NCBI GenBank assembly: GCA_026419785.1
Contig: JAODTK010004810.1
Location: 62,001 to 126,000 of the forward strand
Length of the DNA stretch: 64,000 bases
From: Sclerodactyla briareus
Lineage: Eukaryota > Echinodermata > Holothuroidea > Dendrochirotida > Sclerodactylidae
Reading direction: 5' to 3'
Shown: positions 12,801 to 26,500 of the stretch, in pieces
How positions within the stretch are numbered: the stretch's first letter is position 1
Layout: every line of letters begins with the position of its first letter
The notes under the pieces: model-generated
Told to the model about the DNA's origin: nothing
What the model saw: only the letters and a program-made list of their open reading frames with translations
The model's database searches: none
Translations under genes and position numbers: made by a program

Positions 12801-15800
12801 GTTTGTTGACACCAAGCAGAAGTTATAATATTTGCATGATATTCAAGAATGATTTTTCCAAACACACAGAGGGCAGGTTTCAAACACACAGTGTTTTGTA
12901 GGTATGTCAGGCAAGTGTAAGTGAATGTTGGCTACTGAAGGGCAAGTATGAATTTGCCTTAGCAGATTGTTAGGTATTGTAAGGTACCGTATTCTTTTCG
13001 CTAAGCGCCCAGGGGCACTTGCAAAGTTTCAGCATGCAAATCAAGCCACGCATATCAACTTTATATTTACAAGAGTTTGCAAAAAAGTGGGGTGGGCGCT
13101 TACGGGAGCGAGATGGGCGCTTAGCGGAATGAATACGGTAAGTGTAAATTATTGCTGGTCACTACAAGGAGGCCTAATGTTGTAGCTGATTGTTAGGTAC
13201 TGTACGGTAAGTGTAAATATTTATTAGTCAATAAAGGTGAGTGAACCATTGTAGCTGATTGTTACTGTAAGGTAAGTGTAAATGATTATATTGGCGACCA
13301 CAAGGGACAAGTAAATTGAGCTGAGAGTGTGTATGGTAAGTATAAATGATCATTGTTTTCCCAAAGTGTTACATTGTAGCTGATGGGTGCTGTATGGTTA
13401 GTATAAAATGATCATTGTTTTCCCAAAGTGTTACATTGTAGCTGATTGTTAGGTACTGTACGGTAAGTATAAATAATTGTTAGTCACCACAATGCAAGTG
13501 TAACATCGTTGCTGACTGTTAGGTACTGTGAGTACGGTGTGAAATTGTAGCTGATTGTTAGGTACTGTACGGTAAGTGTAAATTATTGCTGGTCACTACA
13601 AGGAGGCCTAATGTTGTAGCTGATTGTTAGGTACTGTACGGTAAGTGTAAATTATTGCTGGTCACTACAAGGAGGCCTAATGTTGTAGCTGATTGTTAGG
13701 TACTGTACGGTAAGTGTAAATTATTGCTGGTCACTACAAGGAGGCCTAATGTTGTAGCTGATTGTTAGGTACTGTACGGTAAGTGTAAATTATTGCTGGT
13801 CACTACAAGGAGGCCTAATGTTGTAGCTGATTGTTAGGTACTGTACGGTAAGTGTAAATTATTGCTGGTCACTACAAGGAGGCCTAATGTTGTAGCTGAT
13901 TGTTAGGTACTGTACGGTAAGTGTAAATTATTGCTGGTCACTACAAGGAGGCCTAATGTTGTAGCTGATTGTTAGGTACTGTACGGTAAGTGTAAATTAT
14001 TGCTGGTCACTACAAGGAGGCCTAATGTTGTAGCTGATTGTTAGGTACTGTACGGTAAGTGTAAATTATTGCTGGTCACTACAAGGAGGCCTAATGTTGT
14101 AGCTGATTGTTAGGTACTGTACGGTAAGTGTAAATTATTGCTGGTCACTACAAGGAGGCCTAATGTTGTAGCTGATTGTTAGGTACTGTACGGTAAGTGT
14201 AAATTATTGCTGGTCACTACAAGGAGGCCTAATGTTGTAGCTGATTGTTAGGTACTGTACGGTAAGTGTAAATTATTGCTGGTCACTACAAGGAGGCCTA
14301 ATGTTGTAGCTGATTGTTAGGTACTGTACGGTAAGTGTAAATTATTGCTGGTCACTACAAGGAGGCCTAATGTTGTAGCTGATTGTTAGGTACTGTACGG
14401 TAAGTGTAAATTATTGCTGGTCACTACAAGGAGGCCTAATGTTGTAGCTGATTGTTAGGTACTGTACGGTAAGTGTAAATTATTGCTGGTCACTACAAGG
14501 AGGCCTAATGTTGTAGCTGATTGTTAGGTACTGTACGGTAAGTGTAAATATTTATTAGTCACATAAAGGTGAGTGAACCATTGTAGCTGATTGTTAGGTA
14601 CTGTACGGTAAGTGTAAATTATTGCTGGTCACTACAAGGAGGCCTAATGTTGTAGCTGATTGTTAGGTACTGTACGGTAAGTGTAAATTATTGCTGGTCA
14701 CTACAAGGAGGCCTAATGTTGTAGCTGATTGTTAGGTACTGTACGGTAAGTGTAAATTATTGCTGGTCACTACAAGGAGGCCTAATGTTGTAGCTGATTG
14801 TTAGGTACTGTACGGTAAGTGTAAATTATTGCTGGTCACTACAAGGAGGCCTAATGTTGTAGCTGATTGTTAGGTACTGTACGGTAAGTGTAAATATTTA
14901 TTAGTCACATAAAGGTGAGTGAACCATTGTAGCTGATTGTTAGGTACTGTACGGTAAGTGTAAATATTTATTAGTCACATAAAGGTGAGTGAACCATTGT
15001 AGCAAATACTTGATTCTGATTGGTTGTTTAGCTCCTGTTGTGCATGGTGCTCAGCGTAAGCAATGAATTCACTATGAACAGTTTCTGTTAGTGTATGCAG
15101 AACCCAGTTAAAGAAACATAAAGGGCCGGTCACACTATAACGATATCGTGTCGTGCACGATCCGATATTATTGGTTCAGGCCGATTGATACCGGGCCTTT
15201 TAATATGACGGCTGGAACACCCTGCCACATGAATGGAGGACATGATTCGCTATTTGCCAAACCATTCCAATGTGGAAAAGCCCTTCCCGGCGTTTGGATA
15301 ATCACATTTTCCTATTATCGTTGAGCTCAACGATTTATCGTACGACTCTTACCATTTTTCGATATGACGTCATTTGGGAATGAGGTTTTTTTCGAACACT
15401 TTCGATCTTGAGAAGGTATTGTGATCTCGTACTAGTATTCATGACAATTGTTACCACACAGACCCTCTCCTTCCTGGTTCAGCCTGAAATGTAAAAAGAT
15501 CGTGTAGCAGAACGATAGAAAAATCGTTATGGTGTGTCCGGGCCCTTTAGTTTAGGGAGATCATAGAGTTATGGATTTCTAACTGGGTTCTGCAGACTCT
15601 AGCAGTAACTCTCTTCATAGTGGGAGTAGAGAGAACAGTCTAGTGCCCCACATCATTATCATTCTCACAGAAGTTGCAGGGTAATTTGCATGTATCGTCT
15701 GTATTGCTCGTTTTTTTTGTGTGTTTTTTAGGGCCGCCTCGAAAGGAATCCTTCAGACTTTTTAAGGGCTTTCCTTGTTAAAGACAACAAGTTCTGACTT

Positions 15801-17451
15801 TGTTCATGCCTGTTCTTTTGTATGTTGTTTGTATACTTTGTCTTTCATACAAATGAATGAAACACAAAACAAGACTGGAAAGAAAAGCTGTGGCTCTAGA
15901 CTCTTGAGGCTTTTCCTCGTTAGAGACAACAAGTTCTTTGTCCATGCTATGTTCTTTTCTATTTGTCTGTTATACTTTCCGATCACTAGCGCCACTGAGC
16001 ATTGGTTTCCTCTGAATATTGGTGCTATATAAATGTAGTTTTATTATTGTTTTATACTTGGGCACGTATATACGAATAAACAAAACTAGCTAGTGGGGTC
16101 AACCCATAACTGAGAGTTAAATGGGAACAGTGGTGTCAATTATTTTCAGGGGGAAGTATCTGACCAAACAGAGTTCAATGCAATCTTGAATTGTTTTTTT
16201 TTAACAGTTCAACATCATGCAGAGATACGTCGGTGCTCTCAACTTCCGTGAACACCTCCGGAGCACTCTCAGCGCCTGTGGTAACCTCGTACTTCTCGGG
16301 GGTCGAGGACGGACAGGCCTATGTGTGGAACACCGACACAGGTGACACACATACGAAGCAAAGAACCTAGCCATTCACATGATAATTTTGTGGTTCATCC
16401 TAGCACTTCTGCTGCACTATTGATGTCTTGGGTCACTGATGATTCAAGACGAGCAGCATGCATGCATCACATGACTGGATCACATGACTGCAAGGCCATG
16501 TAAACAATCAACTCTCGCATCAGTCGCTCTACTATACCTGAAGAAAGATTGCACTCCTTTTGTTGATCCTACATGCGCACTACTGGCACTTTCCAACATC
16601 GGTGTTTGCTCTCTAGCCTAGAATTTAGAATTTGCTCGGCAGCTTCTCTGCAATTCAAAGTAAGAATTAGAGTAACACAAACTGTATGTTGCGGATGCAA
16701 ACTGTACACATACCTTCAGTGCTTGCCAGGGACATTTTTTGGGGGGAATAAGTTACTGTTCCATTTGCCTGTGATTGCCGTGATTGCCTCTCCAGTGGAT
16801 ATGATAGCTCCATGGTATGCCCTCGAAAGTTTGGTGATCTCCTGACCCCCCCCCCCCCTCCCCATCACTCCTTTAAATCTGCTGCAACATACACAGCTTC
16901 TTGATGGCTCTCTGAGAGAACATGGGTACACCTACAGCCTGGAATCACTCCAGATCAAACCTGTGTTGAAGTTCTAAATTCAGCCTCTGGGCTCCTACAA
17001 GTGAGGGCTCCCTCTTGTGTTCAGTGACTCTCCCCTGTGGTCAGCTATTCTCTTGTAATGATCCACTTGTTCCTCCAGTGTAGTATGAGGGAACTTACTT
17101 GCAGACCTATTGGTAAAAGGATCCTATTTTATCTTTGGACAAGCTGAATCAAACTGCATATTACTGAACTGAACTGACAGTTACAGTAGCATGTTTGCCC
17201 GTACTGGTCTAAATAATATTGTGGAGCGTTGCTGTTCAAAATTTTGCCTCCTGTGCCCATTTTTGTGTCAAGTGTTTTCAATTATTTTTTTATGTTTTTA
17301 TCAGAAGTGCCAAGTTTCCGAGAGGTTAAAACAGTTATTAGTTCAATTCCCCTTGAAAATAATCACATACACACCACAATGAAGGACCTGTAGCACGTTC
17401 GATTCAACCTACTTCTTGTTCCTGACGAAGTCAGATAACTAGCAGTAACGG

Positions 17452-17517
<66 letters not shown>

Positions 17518-20500
17518 CGCCCAGCTTGTAAACACGATAACTTGATCAGGTCTGGGTAGGTTCAGGCTCATACTTGGTATGTGTGTTCCCCATGATGAGT
17601 ACATGAACCCTATTGTTTTTGGGTCAGTCAGAGGTCATCTGAGGTCACCAGAGGTCAAAAGTCTTCAAACCTTGTAAACACGATAAGTCCAGAATGGTTG
17701 GTCTGATCAAGTTGAAATTAGGTGTATAGCTTTCTTATGGGGAGTACAGGAACCCTATTGTTTTTGGTTCAGGTTGGGAGTGAATTTTGGTCGAACATAG
17801 AAAATTTGTGAAAATTCAATATTTTGGCCAATTTTGGTTGTAAACACGATACCTCTTCCCCCACCCCTGCCCCCGGATGGATGGAGGTCATACTTGGTAT
17901 TGTGTTCCCCATGATGAGTACATGAACCCTATTGTTTTTGGGTCAGGTCATAGGTCATCTGAGGTCACCAGAGGTCAAAGTCTGAAAACCTTGTTCAACA
18001 CGATAAGTCCAGAATGGTTGGTCTGATCAAGTTGAAATTAGGTGTATCGCCTTTTTTTTTTCCCCCTTATGGGGAGTACAGGAACCCTATTGTTTTGGTC
18101 CAGGTCGGTGAATTTTGGTCGAACATAGAAAATTTGTGAAAATTCAATATTTTGGCCAATTTTGGCTTTGTAAACAAGATAACCCCAACCCGGGATGGAT
18201 GAAGCTCATACTTGGTATGTGTGTTCCCCATGATGAGTACATGAACCCTATTGTTTTGGGGTCAGGTCAGAGGTCATCGATGGTCACCAGAGGTCAAAAG
18301 TCTGAAAACCTTGTAAACACGATAAGTCCAGAATGGTTGGTCTGATCAAGTTGAAATTAGGTGTATAGCTTTCTTATGGGGAGTACAGGAACCCTATTGT
18401 TTTTGGTCCAGGTCGGGGTGAATTTTGGTCGAAAAATGAACAAATTTGTGAAAATTCAATATTTTGGCCAATTTTGCTTGTAAACACGAAACTTGACCAC
18501 ACCGGATGGAATGAAGATATATGGTATGTCTGTGTCCCCATGATGAGTACATGAACCCTATTGTTTTTGGGTCAGGTCAGAGGTCACTAGAGGTCAATTC
18601 TGAAAAACCTTGTAAACACGATAAGTCCAGAATGGTTGGTCTGATCAAGTTGAAATTAGGTGTATAGCTTTCTTATGGGGAGTACAGGAACCCTATTGTT
18701 TTGGTTCAGGTCGGGAGTGAATTTTGGTCGAAAATAGAAAATTTGTGAAAATTCAATATTTTGGCCAATTTTGGCTTGTAAACACGATAACTTGACCCCA
18801 CCTGGATGGATGAAGCTCATACTTGGTATGTGTGTTCCCCATGATGAGTACACGAACCCTATTGTTTTGGGTCAGGTCAGAGGTCATCTGAGGTCACCAG
18901 AGGTCAAAGTCTGAAAACCTTGTAAACACGATAAGTCCAGAATGGTTGGTCTGATCAAGTTGAAATCAGGTGTATAGCTTCCTTATGGGGAGTACAGGAA
19001 CCCTATTGTTTTGGTTCAGGTCGGGAGTGAATTTTGGTCGAAAATAGAAAATTTGTGAAAATTCAATATTTTGGCCAATTTTGGCTTGTAAACACGATAA
19101 CTTGACCCCACCTGGATGGATGAAGCTCATACTTGGTATGTGTGTTCCCCATGATGAGTACATGAACCCTATTGTTTTGGGTCAGGTCAGAGGTCATCTG
19201 AGGTCACCAGAGGTTCAAAAAAAAAGTCTGCAACCTTGTAAACACGATAAGTCCAGAATGGTTGGTCTGATCAAGTTGAAATTAGGTGTATAGCTTTCTT
19301 ATGGGGAGTACAGGAACCCTATTGTTTTTGGTTCAGGTTGGGAGTGAATTTTGGTCGAAAATAGAAAATTTGTGAAAATTCAATATTTTGGCCAATTTTG
19401 GCTTGTAAACACGATAACTCGACCCCACCTGGATGGATGAAGCTCATACTTGGATGTGTGTCCCCATGATGAGTACATGAACCCTATTGTTTGTGGGTAA
19501 GGTTGGGGTGGATTTTGGTCATCTGAGGTCACCAGAGGTCAAAGTCTGAAAACCTTGTAAACACGATAAGTCCAGAATGGTGGTCTGATCAAGTTGAAAT
19601 CAGGTGTATAGCTTCCTTATGGGGAGTACAGGAACCCTATTGTTTTGGTTCAGGTCGGGAGTGAATTTTGGTCGAAAATAGAAAATTTGTGAAAATTCAA
19701 TATTTTGGCCAATTTTGGCTTGTAAACACGATAACTTGACCCCACCTGGATGGATGAAGCTCATACTTGGTATGTGTGTTCCCCATGATGAGTACATGAA
19801 CCCTATTGTTTTGGGGTCAGGTCAGAGGTCATCTGAGGTCACCAGAGGTCAAAGTCTGAAAACCTTGTAAACACGATAAGTCCAGAATGGTTGGTCTGAT
19901 CAAGTTGAAATTAGGTGTATAGCTTTCTTATGGGGAGTACAGGAACCCTATTGTTTTTGGTCCAGGTCGGGGTGAATTTTGGTCGAAAATAGAAAATTTG
20001 TGAAAATTCAATATTTTGGCCAATTTTGGCTTGTAAACACGATAACTTGACCCCACCTGGATGGATGAAGCTCATACTTGGTATGTGTGTTCCCCATGAT
20101 GAGTACATGAACCCTATTGTTTTGGGGTCGGGTCAGAGGTCATCTGAGGTCACCAGAGGTCAAAGTCTGAAAACCTTGTAAACACGATAAGTCCAGAATG
20201 GTTGGTCTGATCAAGTTGAAATCAGGTGTATAGCTGTCTTATGGGGAGTACAGGAACCCTATTGTTTCTGGTTCAGGTCGGGGTGAATTTTGGTCAAAAA
20301 TAGAAAATTTGTGAAATTCGATATTTTGGCCAATTTTGGCTTGGAAAACACGATAACTCGACCCCACCTGGATGGATGAAGCTCATACTTGGTATGTATG
20401 TTCCCCATGATGATACACGAACCCTATTGTTTTGGGGTCAGGTCAGAGGTCATCTGAGGTCACCAGAGGTCAAAGTCTGAAAACCTTGTAAACACGATAA

Positions 20501-23500
20501 GTCCAGAACGGTTGGTCTGATCAAGTTGAATCAGGTGTATAGCTTCCTTATGGGGAGTACAGGAACCCTATTGTTTCTGGTTCAGGTCGGGGTGAATTTT
20601 GGTCGAAAATAGAAAATTGTGAGAATTTGATATTTCGGCCAATTTTGGCTTGTAACACGATAACTTGACCCCACCTGGATGGATGAAGCTCATACTTGGT
20701 ATGTGTGTTCCCCATGATGAGTACACGAACCCTATTGTTTTGGGGTCAGGTCAGAGGTCATCTGAGGTCACCAGAGGTCAAAGTCGGTAAAACCTTGTAA
20801 AAATGATAATTCCAGAATGGTTGGTCTGATCAAGTTGAAATCAGGTGTATAGCTCTCTTATGGGGAGTACAGGAACCCTATTGTTTCTGGTTCAGGTCGG
20901 GGTGAATTTTGGTCGAAAATAGAAAATTTGTGAAAATTTGATATTTCGGCCAATTTTGGCTTGTAAACACGATAACTCGACCCCACCCGGATGGATGAAA
21001 CTCATACTTGGTATGTGTGTTCCCCATGATGATACACGAACCCTATTGTTTTGGGGTCAGGTCAGAGGTCATCTGAGGTCACCAGAGGTCAAAGTCTGAA
21101 AACCTTGTAAACACGATAAGTCCAGAATGGTTGGTCTGATCAAGTTGAAATCAGGTGTATAGCTTTCTCATGGGGAGTACAGGAACCCTATTGTTTCTGG
21201 TTCAGGTCGGGGTGAATTTTGGTCGAAAATAGAAAATGTGTGAGAATTTGATATTTCGGCCAATTTTGGCTTGTAAACACGATAACTCGACCCCACCGGA
21301 GAGGATGAAATCAGACCTTGGTATGGTGGTCCCATGATGAGTACACGAACCCTATTGTTTTGGGGTCAGGTCAGAGGTCATCTGAGGTCACCAGAGGTCA
21401 AGTCTGCAAACCTTGTAACACGATACGTCCATAATGTGGGTTGATCAAGTTGAAATCAGGTGTATAGCTTTCTCATGGGGAGTACAGGAACCCTATTGTT
21501 TTTGGTTCTGGTCAGGAGTGAATTTTGATCGGAATAGAAAATTTGTGAAAATTTGATATTTTAGCCAATTTTGGCTTGTAAACACGATAACTCGACCCCA
21601 CCCGGATGGATTGAAACTCATACTTGGTATGTGTGTTCCCCATGATGAGTACATGAACCCTATTGTTTTGGGGTCAGGTCAGAGGTCATCTGAGTCACTG
21701 GAGGTCAAAGTCTGACACCTTGTAAACACGATAAGTCCAGAACGGTTGGTCTGATCAGGTTGTGTGTGTATCTTTCTTATGGGGAGTACATAAACCCTAT
21801 TGTTTTTGGTAAAGGGCGGGGTGAATGAGGCTCATACTTAGGTTTGTGTATTCCCCATGATGAGTACATGAACCCTATTGTTTTGGGGTCAGGTCAGAGA
21901 CATCTGAAGTTTACGCAAAGTCTGAAAACCTCGACATTTAGTGTGTAGCTATCCTCCAGGTCCAGGAACCCTATTAGTTGGTTGGTAAAGATAGAAAATT
22001 TGTCAGACGTTATGTTGCCTATATGAGCTGGTACTATCTCCCATTTGTCCATGTGTCTGGCTATGGGTTGACAGAAACAGTCAAGGAATCACTAAGCCTT
22101 TTGGCTTTCTGGTTCAGGACTCCATCTGTGGTGTCCTTCATAAAGGTTTACTACAACCTAACTGTAACAATAGACTCTCTGACCATTTCAAAATCTGAAG
22201 ACAGTTCAATAATATCCCATACACAAACAAAAAATTCAGGTCAATAATCTTGAAGATGAGAAAATTTTGACCAAATTTACTGCAATTGGTTTTAACATAT
22301 AATTTATTGAATTGACAATGTTAGATGGAAAACAGATCCCTCAATGTCAGCAGTCAAGGTCTTTCAAATGTAACCAATTCCAGTAACGTTTATTGTTGAA
22401 CATTTCAAAGTTGCTTGTAAGAGCACTTCTGATATTCACTTATGGTTCTTGTTGTATATTGACAATATTTTCATGAAAATAATACCAGGAATAATCAATA
22501 TCCTGTATTTCCACGTTCCATCATAATACATTAATGTTTTCAACTTTGCTAATGGGGGACCGTCCTCTTGAATTTCCCATTTTACAAGCGCTCTACTGGA
22601 ACACATTTTGCAAGTAGGGAAGCCGGTATTCAGACTTTTCACCTAGGGTGTGTGAGGCCTGCGTTCAAGAGTGTACTCTTTTATGGTTACAAGACCTGCT
22701 CCATCAAAGTTGACGAGTTTGGGAAACTAGGGAGAAATGATGTGCCTCGTTTCGGTGAATCTTAAAAATGGATGTGCATAGTTTAGGTTAGTTGAAGAAT
22801 GGGCTTAGGCTTTGTAGGATTGGTGATTATGTACAAAAGAGAAAACATATTGACCACCTAGAGAAGATGGGAGCAAGTGCAGAAATTCAGCAATCGCTGG
22901 CAACAGAGGTCATGGAGGGCTTAAAAGCTGTCCAGAGAGATTTACAAAAGGAGGATATTAGTCGGGAGCTCGTTAGGGACAAATGTTCAGAGAGGGGTCA
23001 CTTGTTTACTGTCTTAAAAAACCCATGTCAACATAGATAACAAACAATTATACAAATTGATGATGATTTTTAAACTGTCAAGGACTCAGAAAATCCATTC
23101 TATTAACTCTTAATGCCTTTCTATAACTCCTCACCCTGTGCACAAATGTGCAGACAGACAGACACTGCTGACTGACAAACATGTTGACATTTACACCTTT
23201 TTTTCTCTCCAGGCGACCAAATGGCTTCCACACCCCTGGGCTACCAGTACCCTGTCAGTGCTGAGACTACCATCCACATGCGCACATGGTGGCATTCTGC
23301 TCTCGTGGAGAGGGTCACTCTGTGGAGGTATTCACCTATGACTCCAAATGTAAGTAGTATCCTAGCTGGTGGATCACTGTTCAGATTGCCCACATAATAT
23401 AGATACTACTTACATCCCCACAGGCTGTCTGACATGTGGTCTCTGAAACAGTGTATTAAAGCTCTGGGAAGTATTAAAGGACAACTGCAGGCTTGGATAC

Positions 23501-26500
23501 AACCGAGGTAATATTGTGGAACATGTGAAACGGTCTTATAGGTCAAAAACCCCATTTCAATTCGATGTTCCTATGTGGGGTTATTGGCCATCAAAGTTTG
23601 GGCCATGTTTGGCAGGGTTCTGCAAGTATAACATCATTTATTATTGATGATGGGATGCATTGTGATCTTGCACAATACACATGCTTCACAATACACAAAC
23701 TTCAAATGACTATAACTCCGTAACGGAAAGTCCGTTGAACTTCCTGGTTTGGACTGGGGCATTCAGTTTTTTAATCCATCCTATTAATTGCTCCTGTATA
23801 AATCATCCTGCAGTTGTCGTTCAATAATAATAATAGTAATCAAGGGCATACACTAGAACCATTGCTCAGCTGGCAGTGTTAATTCTAACCTCTCTCCTCA
23901 ACCTCAAAATTTTCAGGGTAGCATCGGGGTTGGGTGAACACGATCTGATTAGATTTTGGCCAAAAAGTCACTAATTAAGTAAGGTAATTAGCCTATTTTA
24001 TGCTATTTATTGTTTAGGCTCGTTAGCAAGATTACAGATGAACCGTAGGTGCTATGGTGACTTGGTTTGGCACATAAGATGCGGGATATGAGGTGAGCAT
24101 GCCCTGATTAGATTTTCATCAGTAAACTTGGTAATTAAGTTGTCTAATTTACATATTTATGCAAAATTCAAAAGTTTGTCGGATTTTCACGAAACTTGGT
24201 GAGTCTACCTTCAGTCCCAAAACTTCTTAACAAAGATTTAGGTCAATGGAGGTCATTCAACGTACCTAATTTGCATAATTCATGTAAAATCTTCAAGTTG
24301 CTTGGATTTTCATGAAACTTGGTGGTATGGTTCACCTTGAGGTCCAAAAATTTTCATCATGGATTCAGGGTCACTGGAGGTCATTCAACGTGCATAATTT
24401 AGTGTAATTTTAAAGTTTGCTGGATTCTCGTGAACTTGGTAAATGCCTAAATTGGAATAATTTAGGCAATTTTAGTCACATTTCCACAAAACTTTTACTC
24501 CTTTAGTAGACATTGTCAATGATCAGTCCATTCGAATTTGAAATTGGTCACTGATTAGTAGGCTGTTTCTGTTAAATGCTAATACCAAAATCTTTAAGCG
24601 ACACATGGGAGACCTTGTAATTGTTTGCATGGTGACTAATAGCAGTGAATACTGATCACGCAACCAGGCAAGACACTGGGGCGATCGCCTTGTTCTAGTT
24701 AGAGTGGGGTCCAGTTTTTTTTACGCAAGTTACGTGAGCTGAGGCAAGATAGGCCTAACGTGTTACGTTAATGCGCTGTATCCTTGGGTTATAGCTCAGG
24801 TTGTGACGAATTGGGCTTGATGTAGCCTGGTGTTATGATGTCAATTTCCACAGCAACTCTGCTTGTGTACCTGCGTCCGGTGCCCAAGCTGTAAAACCGT
24901 ACCTACTGCATGGACAGCAGATATTCAACATTGGCAGTCTCATCTCTTCTCTTCCTAAATGGTGCCTAAATTCTAACCCGAAGCCGCTGTTCTAACTCTG
25001 CGCAGATGTATTGTGGCTTGTTAGGTATCGTCGCTCAAGTTCAGAAAAAATCAGCATCCTTTGAATTGGAAGTTGAAAAAGAATATCCATTCAATGTATG
25101 TCATAATTGGGTTGGAAGTTGTCAGAACAATTCCAGATCAGATCAATCAAGAAATTTTCGCCATCAACCTGTGTCGGAACGAAGCGCAGCCGATTTAGGA
25201 TGCGAAGTGAACAAAGTCAAACGCCTGTTGTTCACAGCTATGCTGTAATGACAACAATAAAGTCAGTGCAGTCACACTATAGCGATGAAAGCTATCATCA
25301 ACAGGGGCCGGGAACTGAATAAGCCTGTGACATCGATTGTGAACGTTCTCTAGAATGGTCAAACAGTTTTATCGTTCAAGCTTATCGGATAGTCCATCGT
25401 TTCCTGGGTTTGTTTCAGGATATTTACAATAGGTCTTGGTTGTTGTCTGTGAGCAGTCGCTGACATGAATCTTCCGCTCCTCCAGGTTCTGAAAAAGTAG
25501 TCGAATCCTGGAGTTCACTGATCGTCCTTTTTTGGAGGTGATGTAAAATGGCGGTCCCAGGAGCAAGTTTGGGAATGCTTACACCCTTGCCTCGTATCAT
25601 CTGAGCACTAGTCAAGAAGAGACGGCGGGTTATAGCCAGCGCTCATCCACAATCAATATGGCTAGCCTGAGGGTTCGTTCCTTGATGAGCCTCACTTGGC
25701 TTCCTGAACCCATGGAGATCAAATAAAAAAAAACTGATTCGGTCTTGACTCACTGGGACCCTGCAGATGGGGGCTGTGCACTTCTAAATTAGCCCTGCTG
25801 TCAATGCCTCAGATTAACCAGGCTACCTCCACCCGCCTCGCATTCCCAGATCCACAGCTGAACTATCTGAGCAGGGGTCTATTGGCCGAGGTGGCGGACC
25901 AGACGGCCAAGATAAACGAAGATGCTTCCAAGAGCCTGACGGCAGCCATGGAATCGAGGAAGCTTATCACCGAAGAGATAGCACAACAGAAGGCTGAAAG
26001 ACTGGAGAAAGTGAAGGCTAAGCTGGCAACAGTCATGGTGAGTTGTATGGTTATTCCTGGGGTGAAGTGAAGGCTAGGCTAGCGACAGTAATGGTGAGTT
26101 TATGGTTATTCCTGAGGTGAAGTGAAGGCTAAACTAGCGACAGTCATGGTGAGTTGTATGGTTATTCCTGGGGTGAAGTGAAGGCTAGGCTAGCGACACT
26201 CATGGTAAGTTTATGGTTATTCCTGGGGTAAAGTGAAGGCTAAACTAGCGACAGTCATGGTGAGTTTATGGTTATTCCTGAGGTGAAGTGAAGGCTAAAC
26301 TAGCGGACAGTAATGGTGAGTTTATGGTTATTCCAGGGGTGAAGTGAAGGCTAGGCTAGCAACAGTCATGGTGAGTTTAGGTTATTCCTGAGGTGAATTG
26401 AAGGCTAGGCTAGCGACAGTCATGGTAAGTTTATGGTTATTCCTGGGGTAAAGTGAAGGCTAGGCTAGCGACAGTCATGGTGAGTTTATGGTTATTCCTG

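Noticed and set aside
12960-15003. CRISPR array
   Set aside because: The whole 69-bp period is identical between copies with no variable spacers, and the genome is animal.
25036-25095. AHI1 linker exon reading [12 protein letters not shown]
   Set aside because: Entry phase conflicts with exon 23349 and the required frame meets TGA.
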